From positions 1 to 43,658 of the forward strand of contig CALBSD010000074.1 in the NCBI GenBank assembly GCA_937927625.1: a stretch of 43,658 bases of DNA. Direction: 5' to 3'. Position numbers and translations under genes: made by a program. Below, in pieces: positions 22,614 to 31,409 of the stretch (position 1 is the first letter of the stretch; every line of letters begins with the position of its first letter). The notes beneath the pieces were generated by a model that made no database searches, was not told the origin of the DNA, and saw only the letters and a list, made by a program, of their open reading frames with translations. Origin of the DNA: an uncultured Actinomycetes bacterium (GTDB taxonomy: Bacteria; Actinomycetota; Acidimicrobiia; Acidimicrobiales; Ilumatobacteraceae).

Positions 22614-23963
22614 ATGCTTGAAGAACTTGCTGCCAGTGTCCGTTCCGGCGCGATTGACCCCGTTGACTTAGTCAACGAGAGTCTGCGTCGTATTGAAGCA
22701 GCGGAAGAACTTAATGCTGTCGTCGCGTTGTACGCCGATGAAGCGTTAGAAACCGCGCGGAGTCATTCACGTACCGGTGCACTTGCTGGATTACCTCTTC
22801 TCGTGAAGGACATGGCGCGAGTCAAAGGACACGTCACCACATCTGGCTCCCGCCTATACGTTGACGCAGCACCCGACCTGGTCGATGACACCGTTGTTGA
22901 TCGTCTACGCGCTGCGGGAGCAATCGTGATTGGTCGTACCAACAGCCCTGAATTTGGAGCAACAGCATTCACGTCAAACCCCGTCTACGGCGCAACGCGA
23001 AACCCGTGGAACACAGAAAAGTCTCCTGGCGGATCGAGCGGTGGGTCGGCTGCAGCATTGGCTGCGGGCTTGTCTCCCCTTGCAACTACATCTGACGGTG
23101 GTGGCAGTGTTCGTGGCCCCGCTGCTGCAGTTGGTCTAGTTGGATACAAACCCACCATGGGCGCTATCGGCAGAAATGTGTTGCCACGTTGGATTGAGTT
23201 CTCAACTCAAGGGACAACAGGCGCAACAGTTGCCGATGTACTCACCGAAGCATCCGTCACGCTCGGCGAAGCACGTGGAGATTTTCTTTCCGTTCCTCGT
23301 GATGGAGTGCACTTCGCACCTGTCATGCCCACTCGAGTTCTTGCTTGCCGCACATTCCGCACTGACGTTGACCCAGATGTTGAAGCAAACTTTGAACGCA
23401 CGCTTGATGTCCTGGCAGCAAGTGGTGTTGTGATTGAGCGTGTTGATTCACCAAGCAACAACGAAACGATTTGGAATTGGTTCGTTATCTCCACCTCAGA
23501 ACTCACACAAAGCCTTCGGCATGAAGAGCATCGATGGGATCAACTCAGCGATTACGTTCAGGCGCAATTGAAGTTTGGTTCTACAGTTACCACCGATCAA
23601 TACATTGAAGCGCAGCGCAAGCGGCATGAAATTTCGGCTCGCTTTGATGATCTCCTCACTCCAGGCACTGTTCTTGTAACTCCCACTGCGAATGCACGTT
23701 CATGGCCTGCTGAAGGTCCGCTGCCTACACGTGCAGGAAGCACAGATGACCCAATGGTCACTTTGAATACGCCTGATGCCAATTTCACCGGTCATCCTGC
23801 AGTGTCAGTTCCGATGGGTCTGGACGACAACGGAGTGCCCACTGGTATTCACATCACGGCACCACGTTTCCAGGATGGTCTTGCACTAGGACTTGCCGCG
23901 CATCTTGAAAAAGTTCAGCCATGGGCGCTCACAGCACCGGGATACACGCAATTCGGCCTCTAA
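22614..23963 (+). CDS. Amidase signature family hydrolase
   Basis: This 449-residue enzyme has the Ser-cisSer-Lys triad of the amidase signature family: Lys65 (LLVKDMARVKG), cis-Ser141 (SPGGSSGGSAAA) and nucleophile Ser165 (DGGGSVRGPAA). The 24-residue spacing between the two serines is normal. The family cleaves amides to acids and ammonia; GatA is a close relative, but no gatB or gatC is nearby and the C-terminal region is not GatA-like, so a catabolic amidase is more likely. The substrate is unknown. A possible cytoplasmic partner is the upstream double TetR regulator. Confidence 0.88.
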   Translation: MLEELAASVRSGAIDPVDLVNESLRRIEAAEELNAVVALYADEALETARSHSRTGALAGLPLLVKDMARVKGHVTTSGSRLYVDAAPDLVDDTVVDRLRAAGAIVIGRTNSPEFGATAFTSNPVYGATRNPWNTEKSPGGSSGGSAAALAAGLSPLATTSDGGGSVRGPAAAVGLVGYKPTMGAIGRNVLPRWIEFSTQGTTGATVADVLTEASVTLGEARGDFLSVPRDGVHFAPVMPTRVLACRTFRTDVDPDVEANFERTLDVLAASGVVIERVDSPSNNETIWNWFVISTSELTQSLRHEEHRWDQLSDYVQAQLKFGSTVTTDQYIEAQRKRHEISARFDDLLTPGTVLVTPTANARSWPAEGPLPTRAGSTDDPMVTLNTPDANFTGHPAVSVPMGLDDNGVPTGIHITAPRFQDGLALGLAAHLEKVQPWALTAPGYTQFGL

Positions 23964-24013
23964 CGCAGGCGACTGCTTCATGAGGTTTCCCATCACTAGC
24001 GTGGTGGAACTTC

Positions 24014-26047
24014 ATGAAGCTCCTTTCACTCATTTCCAGTGCAGTCATTACCTCGTCTCTTGCGCTTGCAACTCCGATTGCACATTCCGCGACCCCTAAT
24101 GTTCCTGGACTTTCATCTGTTCCTGCGCTGACATCACTCGCAGCTGGAAATGAACACACATGCATCGTTCGCAATTCCACTGTCTGGTGCACAGGTTCAA
24201 ATTCTCATGGTCAATTAGGAAATGGCACCACCGCTAAATCCATCGCATTTGCCCCATCGTTAATGACCAATGCAGTGCAAGTCGCCGCCGGTGGATTTAC
24301 CACCTGTGCCGTTCGCAGTGATTCGACTGTGTGGTGTTGGGGACAATTGGCACTCACGCTTGATCCATTAGCCATTCCTCCTGCACTCGTTCGCACTGAC
24401 AACCCATCACCGCTACAGATTCCACTCACCTCCGTTACATCAGTTGCCGTCGGCGCAAATCACTCGTGCGCCATACTCGTAGACGCAAGTGTGTGGTGTT
24501 GGGGCCTCAACACTAATGGGCAATTGGGCGATGGAACTAAGGACAACAGCGTTGTTCCTGTTCGTGCACATATCGAAAATGTTCGTTCACTTGATGTCGG
24601 CGCTGCACATACGTGCGCAGTTCGCACCACTGGTTCTGTGTGGTGTTGGGGATCCAATCAGTACCACCGCCTCGGACTTCGTCCATCTGCATCAAAGGCA
24701 ATTCCTACTCTTGTTCCGAAAGTACGAGCAACTACTGTCGCAACAGGAGATGCATTCACGTGCATTACGTCGGTCATCAAGCGTGTGCAGTGCTGGGGAC
24801 GCAACAACTATTCACAAATAGGAATGAACTCAGGACCCTCGCGATACACACCCGTCATTCTCCCCGTGAAGAGCCCGACATCGATTACTGCGGGTAGTGA
24901 ATTCGCGTGTGCATCAACTGAGGTCAACACCACGTGGTGTTGGGGACGCAATCGCTACGGCCAATTGGCAAATGGAAGCACGATTCGTAAAGCAATCCCA
25001 CAAAAGATCATCTCTTCATCCTCCGTTGGACAATTGACATTGATTTCAACGGGTGCGTCCCATGCATGCGGTATTTCATCTGCATCGAGCGGCATGTGGT
25101 GCTGGGGTCTTGGACTCAACGGTCAACTTGGTGATAGCGGTGGTACTAATCGCACACGTGGCACCGCGGTGTGGCAGCCGGGCGTATCAATGAAATCCAT
25201 TGGTACTCCGACCGCTGCACGTCTCGTTGTCTCCGGTGACATCGCGTGCGATATCGGTCGCCGCAGATCTGTTGGCACGGGACCAACAGGTGTGCAATGT
25301 GGTGACGTTGCAACTGCAGCTCTCGTGACATCGTTGGCGCCGGACGGAGTAATTGCACTTGGTGATGTTCAGTACGAAGGTGCAAACGCTGCAGAACTCA
25401 AGGCGAACTACGACACCACGTGGGGACGATTCAAGAGCGTCACGTATCCAGTGCGCGGTAATCACGAGTACATCACAGGTGGCGCTGCCGGGTACGTTGA
25501 CTACTTCTCCGAAATGTCCCCTTCCTATTGGACAACTGATGCAGGTGGCTGGCGCATCATTGCAGTGGACTCTTGGTGCCAAGGTCTTCTCTTCACTGGA
25601 TGCTCTGCAACTTCCCCACAAACTCTGTGGCTGACTGCAGAATTGCAACGAGCACACACCGAAGGTCGTTGTGCCGCAGTGATGATGCATCATCCATTTG
25701 TTTCAAGTGGCCGATATGCAACTTCCACCGTTCGTCCACTGTGGGAGGCACTCGTTGCTGGTGGTGCAGACGCAGTATTCACTGGCCATGACCACCACTA
25801 TGAGCGTTTCGAACCTCTTGATGCAACGGGTCAACCCGCTGGCGGAGGAGTTCCACTTTTTATTGCAGGCTTAGGTGGCGCACCGGTGTACCCGCTAGAA
25901 ACAACCGCAGCAGGAAGTCAGTACCGCAGCAACACCGATCACGGAGTTCTCTCGGTGTCGTTCACTCCAACCACCTACACATGGTCGTTCATCAGCGCCG
26001 TTGACAATCTTCCCTATGACCAGGGAACATCAACATGCACGCCGTAG
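24014..26047 (+). CDS. Secreted RCC1-repeat / metallophosphoesterase fusion protein
   Basis: This 677-residue protein begins with a signal peptide (hydrophobic SLISSAVITSSLALATPIAHS, cut near residue 26). Residues about 35-395 are seven RCC1-type repeats of about 50 residues with the pattern AxGxxHTC...WCWGxNxxGQLGDG. Paired cysteines in each repeat suggest disulfides and export. Residues about 400-677 are a calcineurin-like phosphoesterase of the purple-acid-phosphatase type with GDVQY, RGNHEY, MMHHPF and GHDHHYERF metal-ligand motifs. It probably acts outside the cell on phosphate esters, with the propeller for binding. GGTGGA lies about 6 nt before the ATG. Confidence 0.88.
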   Translation: MKLLSLISSAVITSSLALATPIAHSATPNVPGLSSVPALTSLAAGNEHTCIVRNSTVWCTGSNSHGQLGNGTTAKSIAFAPSLMTNAVQVAAGGFTTCAVRSDSTVWCWGQLALTLDPLAIPPALVRTDNPSPLQIPLTSVTSVAVGANHSCAILVDASVWCWGLNTNGQLGDGTKDNSVVPVRAHIENVRSLDVGAAHTCAVRTTGSVWCWGSNQYHRLGLRPSASKAIPTLVPKVRATTVATGDAFTCITSVIKRVQCWGRNNYSQIGMNSGPSRYTPVILPVKSPTSITAGSEFACASTEVNTTWCWGRNRYGQLANGSTIRKAIPQKIISSSSVGQLTLISTGASHACGISSASSGMWCWGLGLNGQLGDSGGTNRTRGTAVWQPGVSMKSIGTPTAARLVVSGDIACDIGRRRSVGTGPTGVQCGDVATAALVTSLAPDGVIALGDVQYEGANAAELKANYDTTWGRFKSVTYPVRGNHEYITGGAAGYVDYFSEMSPSYWTTDAGGWRIIAVDSWCQGLLFTGCSATSPQTLWLTAELQRAHTEGRCAAVMMHHPFVSSGRYATSTVRPLWEALVAGGADAVFTGHDHHYERFEPLDATGQPAGGGVPLFIAGLGGAPVYPLETTAAGSQYRSNTDHGVLSVSFTPTTYTWSFISAVDNLPYDQGTSTCTP

Positions 26048-26050
26048 CGA

Positions 26051-27028
26051 TTATTTAAAGTCAGGGATTAAGGCGACCTTGCCAGCAATCTTTCGGTTCT
26101 GCATGTCATGCAATGCTTGAGCAGCTTGCGACATCGGGTACGTCACTGGCTCAACAGGGTGCAACTTTCCATCACCGATCTCACCCAGAACATCCATCAA
26201 CATGCGTGCATTCTCTAACTGGTTACGCAACATCCATGCACCCCAATCCACGCCCACCACGGTGCGGTTCGTGAGAAGAATGTGGTTCGCAGGCAACTTC
26301 GGAATTCCTCCGACGAATCCCACCACCATGTACTGACCTCCAGGCGATAACGCCCGCAGTGCTGGCTCGGCAAGTTCTCCACCCACTGGGTCATAGACGA
26401 GGTCGAGTTGATTCTCGGACAACTCACGTGCGCGGACCTTGAGGTCTTCAGTAGAAGTATCAATCGCTGCAAACGCACCACGGTCAAGAGCAAGCTGTCG
26501 CTTCTCTTCTGATGATGCTGCTGCAATCACACGAGCACCCATCGCGACTGCGAGGTCGACTGCTGCGAGACCAACACCGCCACCGGCGCCGAGGACCAAC
26601 ATCGTGTCGCCTTCAACGATGGATGCACGGAAATTGAAGGCGAACCATGCAGTGAGATAACTCTGCATAAATGTTGCGGCTTGACCATCGGTGATCTTCG
26701 CTGGAAGCGGGATGACGCGAGACTCATGCAGCACCGCTTCATCTGAAAATCCACCTGCGCCGATGGGAGCAAATACGCGATCGCCGACCTTTGCGCGCGT
26801 GACATCAGAAGCAACTTCAATGACACGTCCGACAACTTCGGATCCGGGTCGGTATGGGACAGGAGGCTTGATTTGATACTTGCCTTCAATCATCAATGCG
26901 TCGACATAATTCAGACCACACGCAAGGATCTCAATTCGCACGGAACCTTTGGTCATCTCCGGGGTTTCCATCTCCACGATCTTGAGATCATCGACGGAAC
27001 CGAGGGCTTCTACCAACATTGTCTTCAT
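26051..27028 (-). CDS. Zinc-independent quinone oxidoreductase (MDR family)
   Basis: This 325-residue member of the medium-chain reductase superfamily lacks zinc-binding cysteines. GLNYVDALMIEGKY and PGSEVVGRV are in the catalytic domain. VLGAGGGVGLAAVDLA is the nucleotide-binding loop, and the SSEEKRQLALDRGA stretch after it fits NADPH preference. It resembles NADPH:quinone oxidoreductase (qor) and crotonyl-CoA-type reductases. TACGGT lies 7 nt before the ATG. It is divergent from the next membrane-protein gene and convergent with the RCC1 gene, 3 bp apart. Confidence 0.87.
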   Translation of the reverse strand: MKTMLVEALGSVDDLKIVEMETPEMTKGSVRIEILACGLNYVDALMIEGKYQIKPPVPYRPGSEVVGRVIEVASDVTRAKVGDRVFAPIGAGGFSDEAVLHESRVIPLPAKITDGQAATFMQSYLTAWFAFNFRASIVEGDTMLVLGAGGGVGLAAVDLAVAMGARVIAAASSEEKRQLALDRGAFAAIDTSTEDLKVRARELSENQLDLVYDPVGGELAEPALRALSPGGQYMVVGFVGGIPKLPANHILLTNRTVVGVDWGAWMLRNQLENARMLMDVLGEIGDGKLHPVEPVTYPMSQAAQALHDMQNRKIAGKVALIPDFK

Positions 27029-27035
27029 CGTTCTG

Positions 27036-27041
27036 ACCGTA
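27036..27041 (-). promoter_or_regulatory. -10 box of the quinone oxidoreductase gene
   Basis: Reverse strand TACGGT, 7 nt before the ATG at 27028. Leaderless spacing. Confidence 0.5.
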
Positions 27042-27072
27042 CTAGACGCTGAATCAAAGGCAATGACCCGAG

Positions 27073-27078
27073 TACCGT
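27073..27078 (+). promoter_or_regulatory. -10 box of the membrane protein gene
   Basis: TACCGT, 6 nt before the ATG at 27085. Leaderless spacing; the region is shared with the divergent quinone oxidoreductase promoter. Confidence 0.5.
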
Positions 27079-27084
27079 ACAGAT

Positions 27085-28383
27085 ATGCGTCGTCTCAGCC
27101 AGTTGATGCGCTCTTCTGTCTTTACTCCACTCGCAATTGCTCTCGCATTCGTGATTCGGTCGTTTGCTTCTCTTGAACGACCCATCGCCCGGTTCCCTGA
27201 TTCGCTTGGATACGAAACGTTTCACCTTTTCGGCACCATCGACCGTTTCTGGCCAGTTCCATTTCTCTACTCGTTAGTCACAAGTGACTCAGGTCGGGTG
27301 GCGTTGCATGTCATCGTTGGCTCCATCGCCTGGACATGGTGCGCACTCTTACTTTCGAAGATGTCGCGCTATGCGCGAACAGTTCTTGGTGCGGTTCTTC
27401 TTCTCGGACTTTCCCCACAGGTCATTCGGTATGACCTTGCCATCTTGTCCGAGTCACTCGGCATTTCATTCATGGTCATGGCGGTTGCCGCAAGTATCAA
27501 CTTGCACCAGCGACGAACAACAACATCCATTGCCCTTTGGATCACTTCCATCTCACTGTGCGCGATGACTCGTCCAGCCCAATTGTGGATTTTTCTCGTT
27601 GTCTTGGCTGCACCTCTGTGGGAATTCATTACAAGCAAAGGCCACCGCATCACTGTGACATCGGTTCTCACCCTCATCCTTTTGCTGATTGGCTTTCTAC
27701 AGCTTCATGAGAACTCCAACACATCGGCGCTGAATTTTTACACCGTGCTTCAAGATCGCGTCATCACAAATGAAGCACGACTGAAATGGTTTGCAGACCA
27801 TGGCATGCCCGTATCAAATGAGATTCGCCAAGCCACGGGATATGACTTTGCGGGTCAACTACCAAAAGAAATCTCCGATGTCATTCCTCTTCCCATTGGC
27901 CAGCAACCCCCATCATTGATGCGCGTCGGTGGAGTCGCTCTCGCCAAATGGGTCACAGCAGATGGATGGTCTACGTACATTCAATATGTCGCGACTCATC
28001 CACACGACTCCTTGTCACGTCTGACATCACTGACAAATGCCACCTTGTCTCCGCCAAATGATGATTTTCTCCCATTAGATAACGGTCCAATGATTCCTCG
28101 TGTTCTCTATGGGGCATGGGAACTGTGGAGCGCAATCGGATTAGGTGCGATTGCCATTGTCTTTCTGAAGAACCGAAAAGCCTTTTCGCTCTTCGTTGGC
28201 CTCACACTTTCTGGGTTCGGCGTCTATGCGATTTCAATGCTCACATCAGGCATTGAACATCCTCGTCATGCTGTGACATCGGCCGTTGCGCTTCGTTTAA
28301 TTGCGCTCAGCGCAATCGTGATTGCAATGCCTAAAGCTACGCAGAAGGCAAAACTCGACGCACTCGACGACGAGCTCGCGTAA
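27085..28383 (+). CDS. Polytopic membrane protein, possibly GT-C fold glycosyltransferase
   Basis: This 432-residue protein has about 9-10 hydrophobic segments and a soluble region at about 215-330. An early extracytoplasmic segment with acidic residues (PDSLGYETFH) after the first helix is reminiscent of GT-C mannosyl-/arabinosyltransferases that use polyprenyl-phosphate sugars, but no decisive motif is present, so the function is not assigned. The C-terminus is charged. It ends with a 47-bp convergent overlap with the quinone reductase gene on the other strand. Confidence 0.7.
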   Translation: MRRLSQLMRSSVFTPLAIALAFVIRSFASLERPIARFPDSLGYETFHLFGTIDRFWPVPFLYSLVTSDSGRVALHVIVGSIAWTWCALLLSKMSRYARTVLGAVLLLGLSPQVIRYDLAILSESLGISFMVMAVAASINLHQRRTTTSIALWITSISLCAMTRPAQLWIFLVVLAAPLWEFITSKGHRITVTSVLTLILLLIGFLQLHENSNTSALNFYTVLQDRVITNEARLKWFADHGMPVSNEIRQATGYDFAGQLPKEISDVIPLPIGQQPPSLMRVGGVALAKWVTADGWSTYIQYVATHPHDSLSRLTSLTNATLSPPNDDFLPLDNGPMIPRVLYGAWELWSAIGLGAIAIVFLKNRKAFSLFVGLTLSGFGVYAISMLTSGIEHPRHAVTSAVALRLIALSAIVIAMPKATQKAKLDALDDELA

Positions 28384-28948
28384 TCAAATGTCCGCGTTCG
28401 CTGGGCGGAATGTGATCGAGTGAGTAAAAACTAATCCAATGACAACGCGTCCGTTTGTTGAACATGAGACGTATCGATCGGAATGCCGTTCGCTTTCCGG
28501 CTTCACCTTCAAGTGAGTTCACAAACTTCGTTGAGCCATGAGTTGTTACAACTACAACTTTTCGAATATTCGTCAGTAACGGCCGGATTCGTGCTGCACC
28601 CTCCGGCAAGACCCACGCCACTTCATTCATCAGAACTCGATCAATCCATCCCTTGAGAATGGCGGGCTGGGCCGACCACCACGTGGGATACACGAGAACT
28701 AGCGCCTCAGCCCATTGAATGTCTTCGACGTGTGATCGAAGTTCGGGCATTTGTTGCAACTTTTTTTCGATGTTGCCAACGTGATTCACACGTTCATATG
28801 AACTAAAGACTGGATTGAAGTTTTCCGCATACAGATCTCTATGTCGCACTTCGTGATTCAACGAAGCGAGTTCATCCAGTACTCCAGAACGAAGCGCTCC
28901 AATAAAGGAATGCTCCGTCGGATGAGCGGAAATAACTAAGACCCTCAT
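28337..28948 (-). CDS. NAD(P)H:quinone reductase, flavodoxin-like fold, second copy
   Basis: This 203-residue protein of the NQO1/MdaB-type flavodoxin-2 family starts with MRVLVISAHPTEHSFIGAL, the FMN/FAD phosphate-binding region. The segment LVYPTWWSAQPAILKGWIDRV is the conserved flavin and substrate site. It should carry out two-electron reduction of quinones or electrophiles with NAD(P)H. It overlaps its upstream paralogue by 4 nt (ATGA), so the pair is one operon. The 3' end overlaps the membrane protein gene by 47 bp in convergent orientation. Confidence 0.85.
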   Translation of the reverse strand: MRVLVISAHPTEHSFIGALRSGVLDELASLNHEVRHRDLYAENFNPVFSSYERVNHVGNIEKKLQQMPELRSHVEDIQWAEALVLVYPTWWSAQPAILKGWIDRVLMNEVAWVLPEGAARIRPLLTNIRKVVVVTTHGSTKFVNSLEGEAGKRTAFRSIRLMFNKRTRCHWISFYSLDHIPPSERGHLITRARRRVRRVLPSA

Positions 28949-29532
28949 AGCGATGATGTCTTCTTTTCAATCGCACTCAGGAACTTCTTGCGACTCTCAT
29001 CAGTCGAGGTGTCCAATGCATACAAGCCCTGATGGGATGTTCGTGTCTTGCGAGTTCCGCACAATCGCAATGCTCTCGTCAGAATTCGACGACCATTGTC
29101 ATTCACGATGCGTACATAGAGACGTGGTGACCCATAAGTAGAAACCACATGCACACGCTGCAACTGCGTCAGACCTGGACGCACTCGATCACTCTCGGTG
29201 AAACGGAATGCAACTCCCGAAACGAGCACACGTTCGAGCCAACCTTTCAATTGCGCAGGCAACCCAGACCACCAAGTGGGATACACAAAAACAAGAATTT
29301 CGCTGTCTTGCACTAACTCGATGTATCGCCCAATATCTGCGCCTGTGGGCATCTCTCGATTCATGTACTTTTCCCACTCATCGCGAGGCATCACTGGATC
29401 AAAGTTCTCTGCAGCAAGGTCAATGACGGACACGGAGTGCCCGGCTTTTGTTAATCCACGAACGGCGGCATCACGCATTGCTGAGCACAAGCTCCCTTCA
29501 ACGGGATGGCAGTAGATAACAAGAGCACGCAT
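28945..29532 (-). CDS. NAD(P)H:quinone reductase, flavodoxin-like fold, first copy
   Basis: This 195-residue paralogue of the downstream gene carries the same signatures: MRALVIYCHPVEGSLCSA at the N-terminus and VFVYPTWWSGLPAQLKGWLERV in the middle. The start at 29532 is chosen by alignment with the paralogue; an ATG 18 bp upstream is also possible. The C-terminal region is basic and differs between the two copies, so they may differ in substrate or form a heterodimer (inference). The gene diverges from the ABM-domain gene. Confidence 0.85.
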   Translation of the reverse strand: MRALVIYCHPVEGSLCSAMRDAAVRGLTKAGHSVSVIDLAAENFDPVMPRDEWEKYMNREMPTGADIGRYIELVQDSEILVFVYPTWWSGLPAQLKGWLERVLVSGVAFRFTESDRVRPGLTQLQRVHVVSTYGSPRLYVRIVNDNGRRILTRALRLCGTRKTRTSHQGLYALDTSTDESRKKFLSAIEKKTSSL

Positions 29533-29563
29533 GAGATGAATCCCATACAACGGGATTGCCCAC

Positions 29564-29569
29564 TACCGT
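29564..29569 (+). promoter_or_regulatory. -10 box of the ABM-domain gene
   Basis: TACCGT, 7 nt before the ATG at 29577; it supports this start over the upstream TTG. Confidence 0.5.
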
Positions 29570-29576
29570 AATTGCC

Positions 29577-30173
29577 ATGCCCGACTTAACTGGAAATTTC
29601 GAGACGGGACGACTTCCAAAGATTGCGCCTGGAACAGTCACCATCACGATTGCCCGAGTACCGAGGCGCCACCACCGTGCGGAATTTGAACAGTGGTGCG
29701 ACGAAATGCAAGAAGCAGTGCATGAAGCCCCTGGATGCCTAGGTGCCACCATTCTTCGCCCCGAAGGCGGCAGCGATACCTATCAAATGGTGTTTCGCTT
29801 CGCAGATGTGTTGTCGCTTCGTCAATGGGAACGGTCTGAAGTTCGTCAATCATTGCGCGACAGAGGCGACACTCTTATTGAGTCGGAACGAGTGACCGCA
29901 ACAGCAGGCACAGAAGAGTTCTTCAATGCCCTTGGCGAGGTGGACCGTCACCGCAGCAAAACAGGTCGATTCGTTGCCGATGTTGCATGGGTGTACCCCA
30001 TCGCGTTGATCTCTTCAATTGCGCTTGCACCTCATTTGGCGAAGCTCGCAATATTGCCACGCGTGCTCATTTCAACAGCATTGATCGGCGCAACCAGCAA
30101 ATACGCAACTGGCCCCATTCGTAAGTGGTGGCGTCGACGTCGTATGTTGCCGCAGAACTCAGAAGTGAGATAA
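29577..30173 (+). CDS. ABM-domain (antibiotic biosynthesis monooxygenase-like) membrane protein
   Basis: This 198-residue protein has an N-terminal ferredoxin-like ABM domain (about 18-115; VTITIARVPRRHHRAEFEQW, PGCLGATILRP, YQMVFRFADVLSLRQWERSE). Two hydrophobic stretches follow (about 137-155 and 160-178), then a very basic tail (RKWWRRRRM). The domain family includes cofactor-free monooxygenases and heme-degrading enzymes, but many members have no known activity. The membrane tail suggests a sensor or membrane-bound enzyme. It lies next to the two quinone reductases on the other strand, which hints at quinone or phenol chemistry (inference). Confidence 0.75.
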   Translation: MPDLTGNFETGRLPKIAPGTVTITIARVPRRHHRAEFEQWCDEMQEAVHEAPGCLGATILRPEGGSDTYQMVFRFADVLSLRQWERSEVRQSLRDRGDTLIESERVTATAGTEEFFNALGEVDRHRSKTGRFVADVAWVYPIALISSIALAPHLAKLAILPRVLISTALIGATSKYATGPIRKWWRRRRMLPQNSEVR

Positions 30174-30527
30174 CTACTTCGGCTGCGGTACGGCGCAGGC
30201 CTTCATCCGTAGTGCACGGGAAATTGTGCGTCGATTCTTCGCGACAACGAAATACACACCGCGAGCAACAAAGCGAACGACCGGCAACGCGATGAACGCA
30301 CCGCATGCTCGCAAGAGACGTTTGTCAGAGAGACGAAGGATTCGTGCCACTGCAACGGAACCCTCGTATCGAGTTGCATCTGTAACGAACCACACGGAAT
30401 CCAAAGATTCCACGCCATATTCGCGATGCGACATGACATTCACATTGGGTATGTGTCGGCGAATGAAGCCAGCAGATGCTTCACAAATGCCGCAGTCGCC
30501 GTCATAGACAACGACACCGACAGACAT
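30174..30527 (-). CDS. DCC family thiol-disulfide oxidoreductase-like protein (DUF393)
   Basis: This 117-residue protein has the family signature VVYDGDCGICEAS near the N-terminus (Asp-x-Asp-Cys-x-x-Cys, thioredoxin-like) and a hydrophobic C-terminal half ending in a basic region. Its partner is unknown. It is the last gene of the five-gene minus-strand operon, 3 bp after the ferritin-like gene, and abuts the convergent ABM gene with no gap. Confidence 0.82.
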   Translation of the reverse strand: MSVGVVVYDGDCGICEASAGFIRRHIPNVNVMSHREYGVESLDSVWFVTDATRYEGSVAVARILRLSDKRLLRACGAFIALPVVRFVARGVYFVVAKNRRTISRALRMKACAVPQPK

Positions 30528-30530
30528 GAT

Positions 30531-31001
30531 TTAGGCGTTCAACAGGTCAAACACCTGCTGCGCACGACCTGCGTGGATTGTCTCTTCGCGACCATTGAGA
30601 CGCAGAAGTCGTTCTACTTCTTCATTGTCTTCAGCATCGGCCCACTTTTGGTAACCCGCATCGCCATTCAATTCGCCCTTCACAATGCCGGCGAACATTC
30701 GCGCATCGATTGTGTCTGGCAATGGCACTTCAAGAAGAACCTCTTCTTCTGCGGTGGGTTCCCACTCTGCACCATTTTTGATGCTGATCATGCGTGCAAG
30801 TCGACGAGCATGTCCACGCTCTTCGACAGCATTCTTGCGAAGCAACGAAGCAGCCTCTTCATTATTCACGCGATCGGCAAGCATGTTGTAGAACAACTCG
30901 CCCGCCATCTCGATGCGATACATCAAAGTGAGTTCGGGAACTTCAAGCTTGGCAACATCAGCAAGTGATGCATTTGCAGTGAAGAAGTTGATGTCAGACA
31001 T
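30531..31001 (-). CDS. Ferritin-like (rubrerythrin-fold) protein
   Basis: This 156-residue all-helical protein has two ExxH-type metal half-sites: EMAGELFYNM with EERGHARRL in the first pair of helices, and IVKGELNGDAGY with REETIHAGRA in the second. This is the four-helix diiron pattern of ferritin-like/rubrerythrin proteins, without a rubredoxin domain. It could have peroxide-scavenging, iron-related or oxygenase function. It is 6 bp after the FKBP gene in the operon. Confidence 0.75.
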   Translation of the reverse strand: MSDINFFTANASLADVAKLEVPELTLMYRIEMAGELFYNMLADRVNNEEAASLLRKNAVEERGHARRLARMISIKNGAEWEPTAEEEVLLEVPLPDTIDARMFAGIVKGELNGDAGYQKWADAEDNEEVERLLRLNGREETIHAGRAQQVFDLLNA

Positions 31002-31007
31002 GATGAC

Positions 31008-31382
31008 TTAGTTGACGTTCAGAAGGTCGACGACGAAGATCAGGGTTTCGCCACCCTTGATGACACCACCTGCACCCTGGTTTCCGTAACCCATGTGTGG
31101 CGGAATGGTGAGGATGCGACGACCGCCCACCTTCATGCCGGCAACACCCTGGTCCCAACCAGAAATAACTTGTCCAGCACCGAGGCGGAACTCAAATGTG
31201 TCACCGCGGTTCCAAGATGCGTCGAACTCGCGCTGTGTGCTCCATGCAACACCGACGTAGTGCACTTCAACATTTGCACCCGACTTTGCTTCGTTGCCCT
31301 CACCGACAATGACGTCTTCGATGAGAAGGTCTGCAGGTGGGTTGCCGGCGGGAACTGTTACTTCAGGCTTTGTTGCACTCAT
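31008..31382 (-). CDS. FKBP-type peptidyl-prolyl cis-trans isomerase
   Basis: This 124-residue single-domain FKBP has VHYVGVAWSTQREFDASW, the F-E-F-RLGAGQVISGWDQGVAGMKVGG core, LTIPPHMGYG and a final LIFVVDLLNV. These are the conserved FKBP active-site strands, with slight insertions typical of actinobacteria. It is cytoplasmic, with no signal peptide. I choose the ATG at 31382; a second ATG lies 9 bp upstream. It probably assists folding of operon partners or general proteins. Confidence 0.92.
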   Translation of the reverse strand: MSATKPEVTVPAGNPPADLLIEDVIVGEGNEAKSGANVEVHYVGVAWSTQREFDASWNRGDTFEFRLGAGQVISGWDQGVAGMKVGGRRILTIPPHMGYGNQGAGGVIKGGETLIFVVDLLNVN

Positions 31383-31409
31383 AAGCCTCAACCTATCTCC
31401 CGCAGCGGG

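Noticed and set aside
28337..28383. A 47-bp convergent overlap, the same length as the one at 34450-34496
   Set aside because: The sequences are unrelated; the equal length looks like coincidence in a compact genome.
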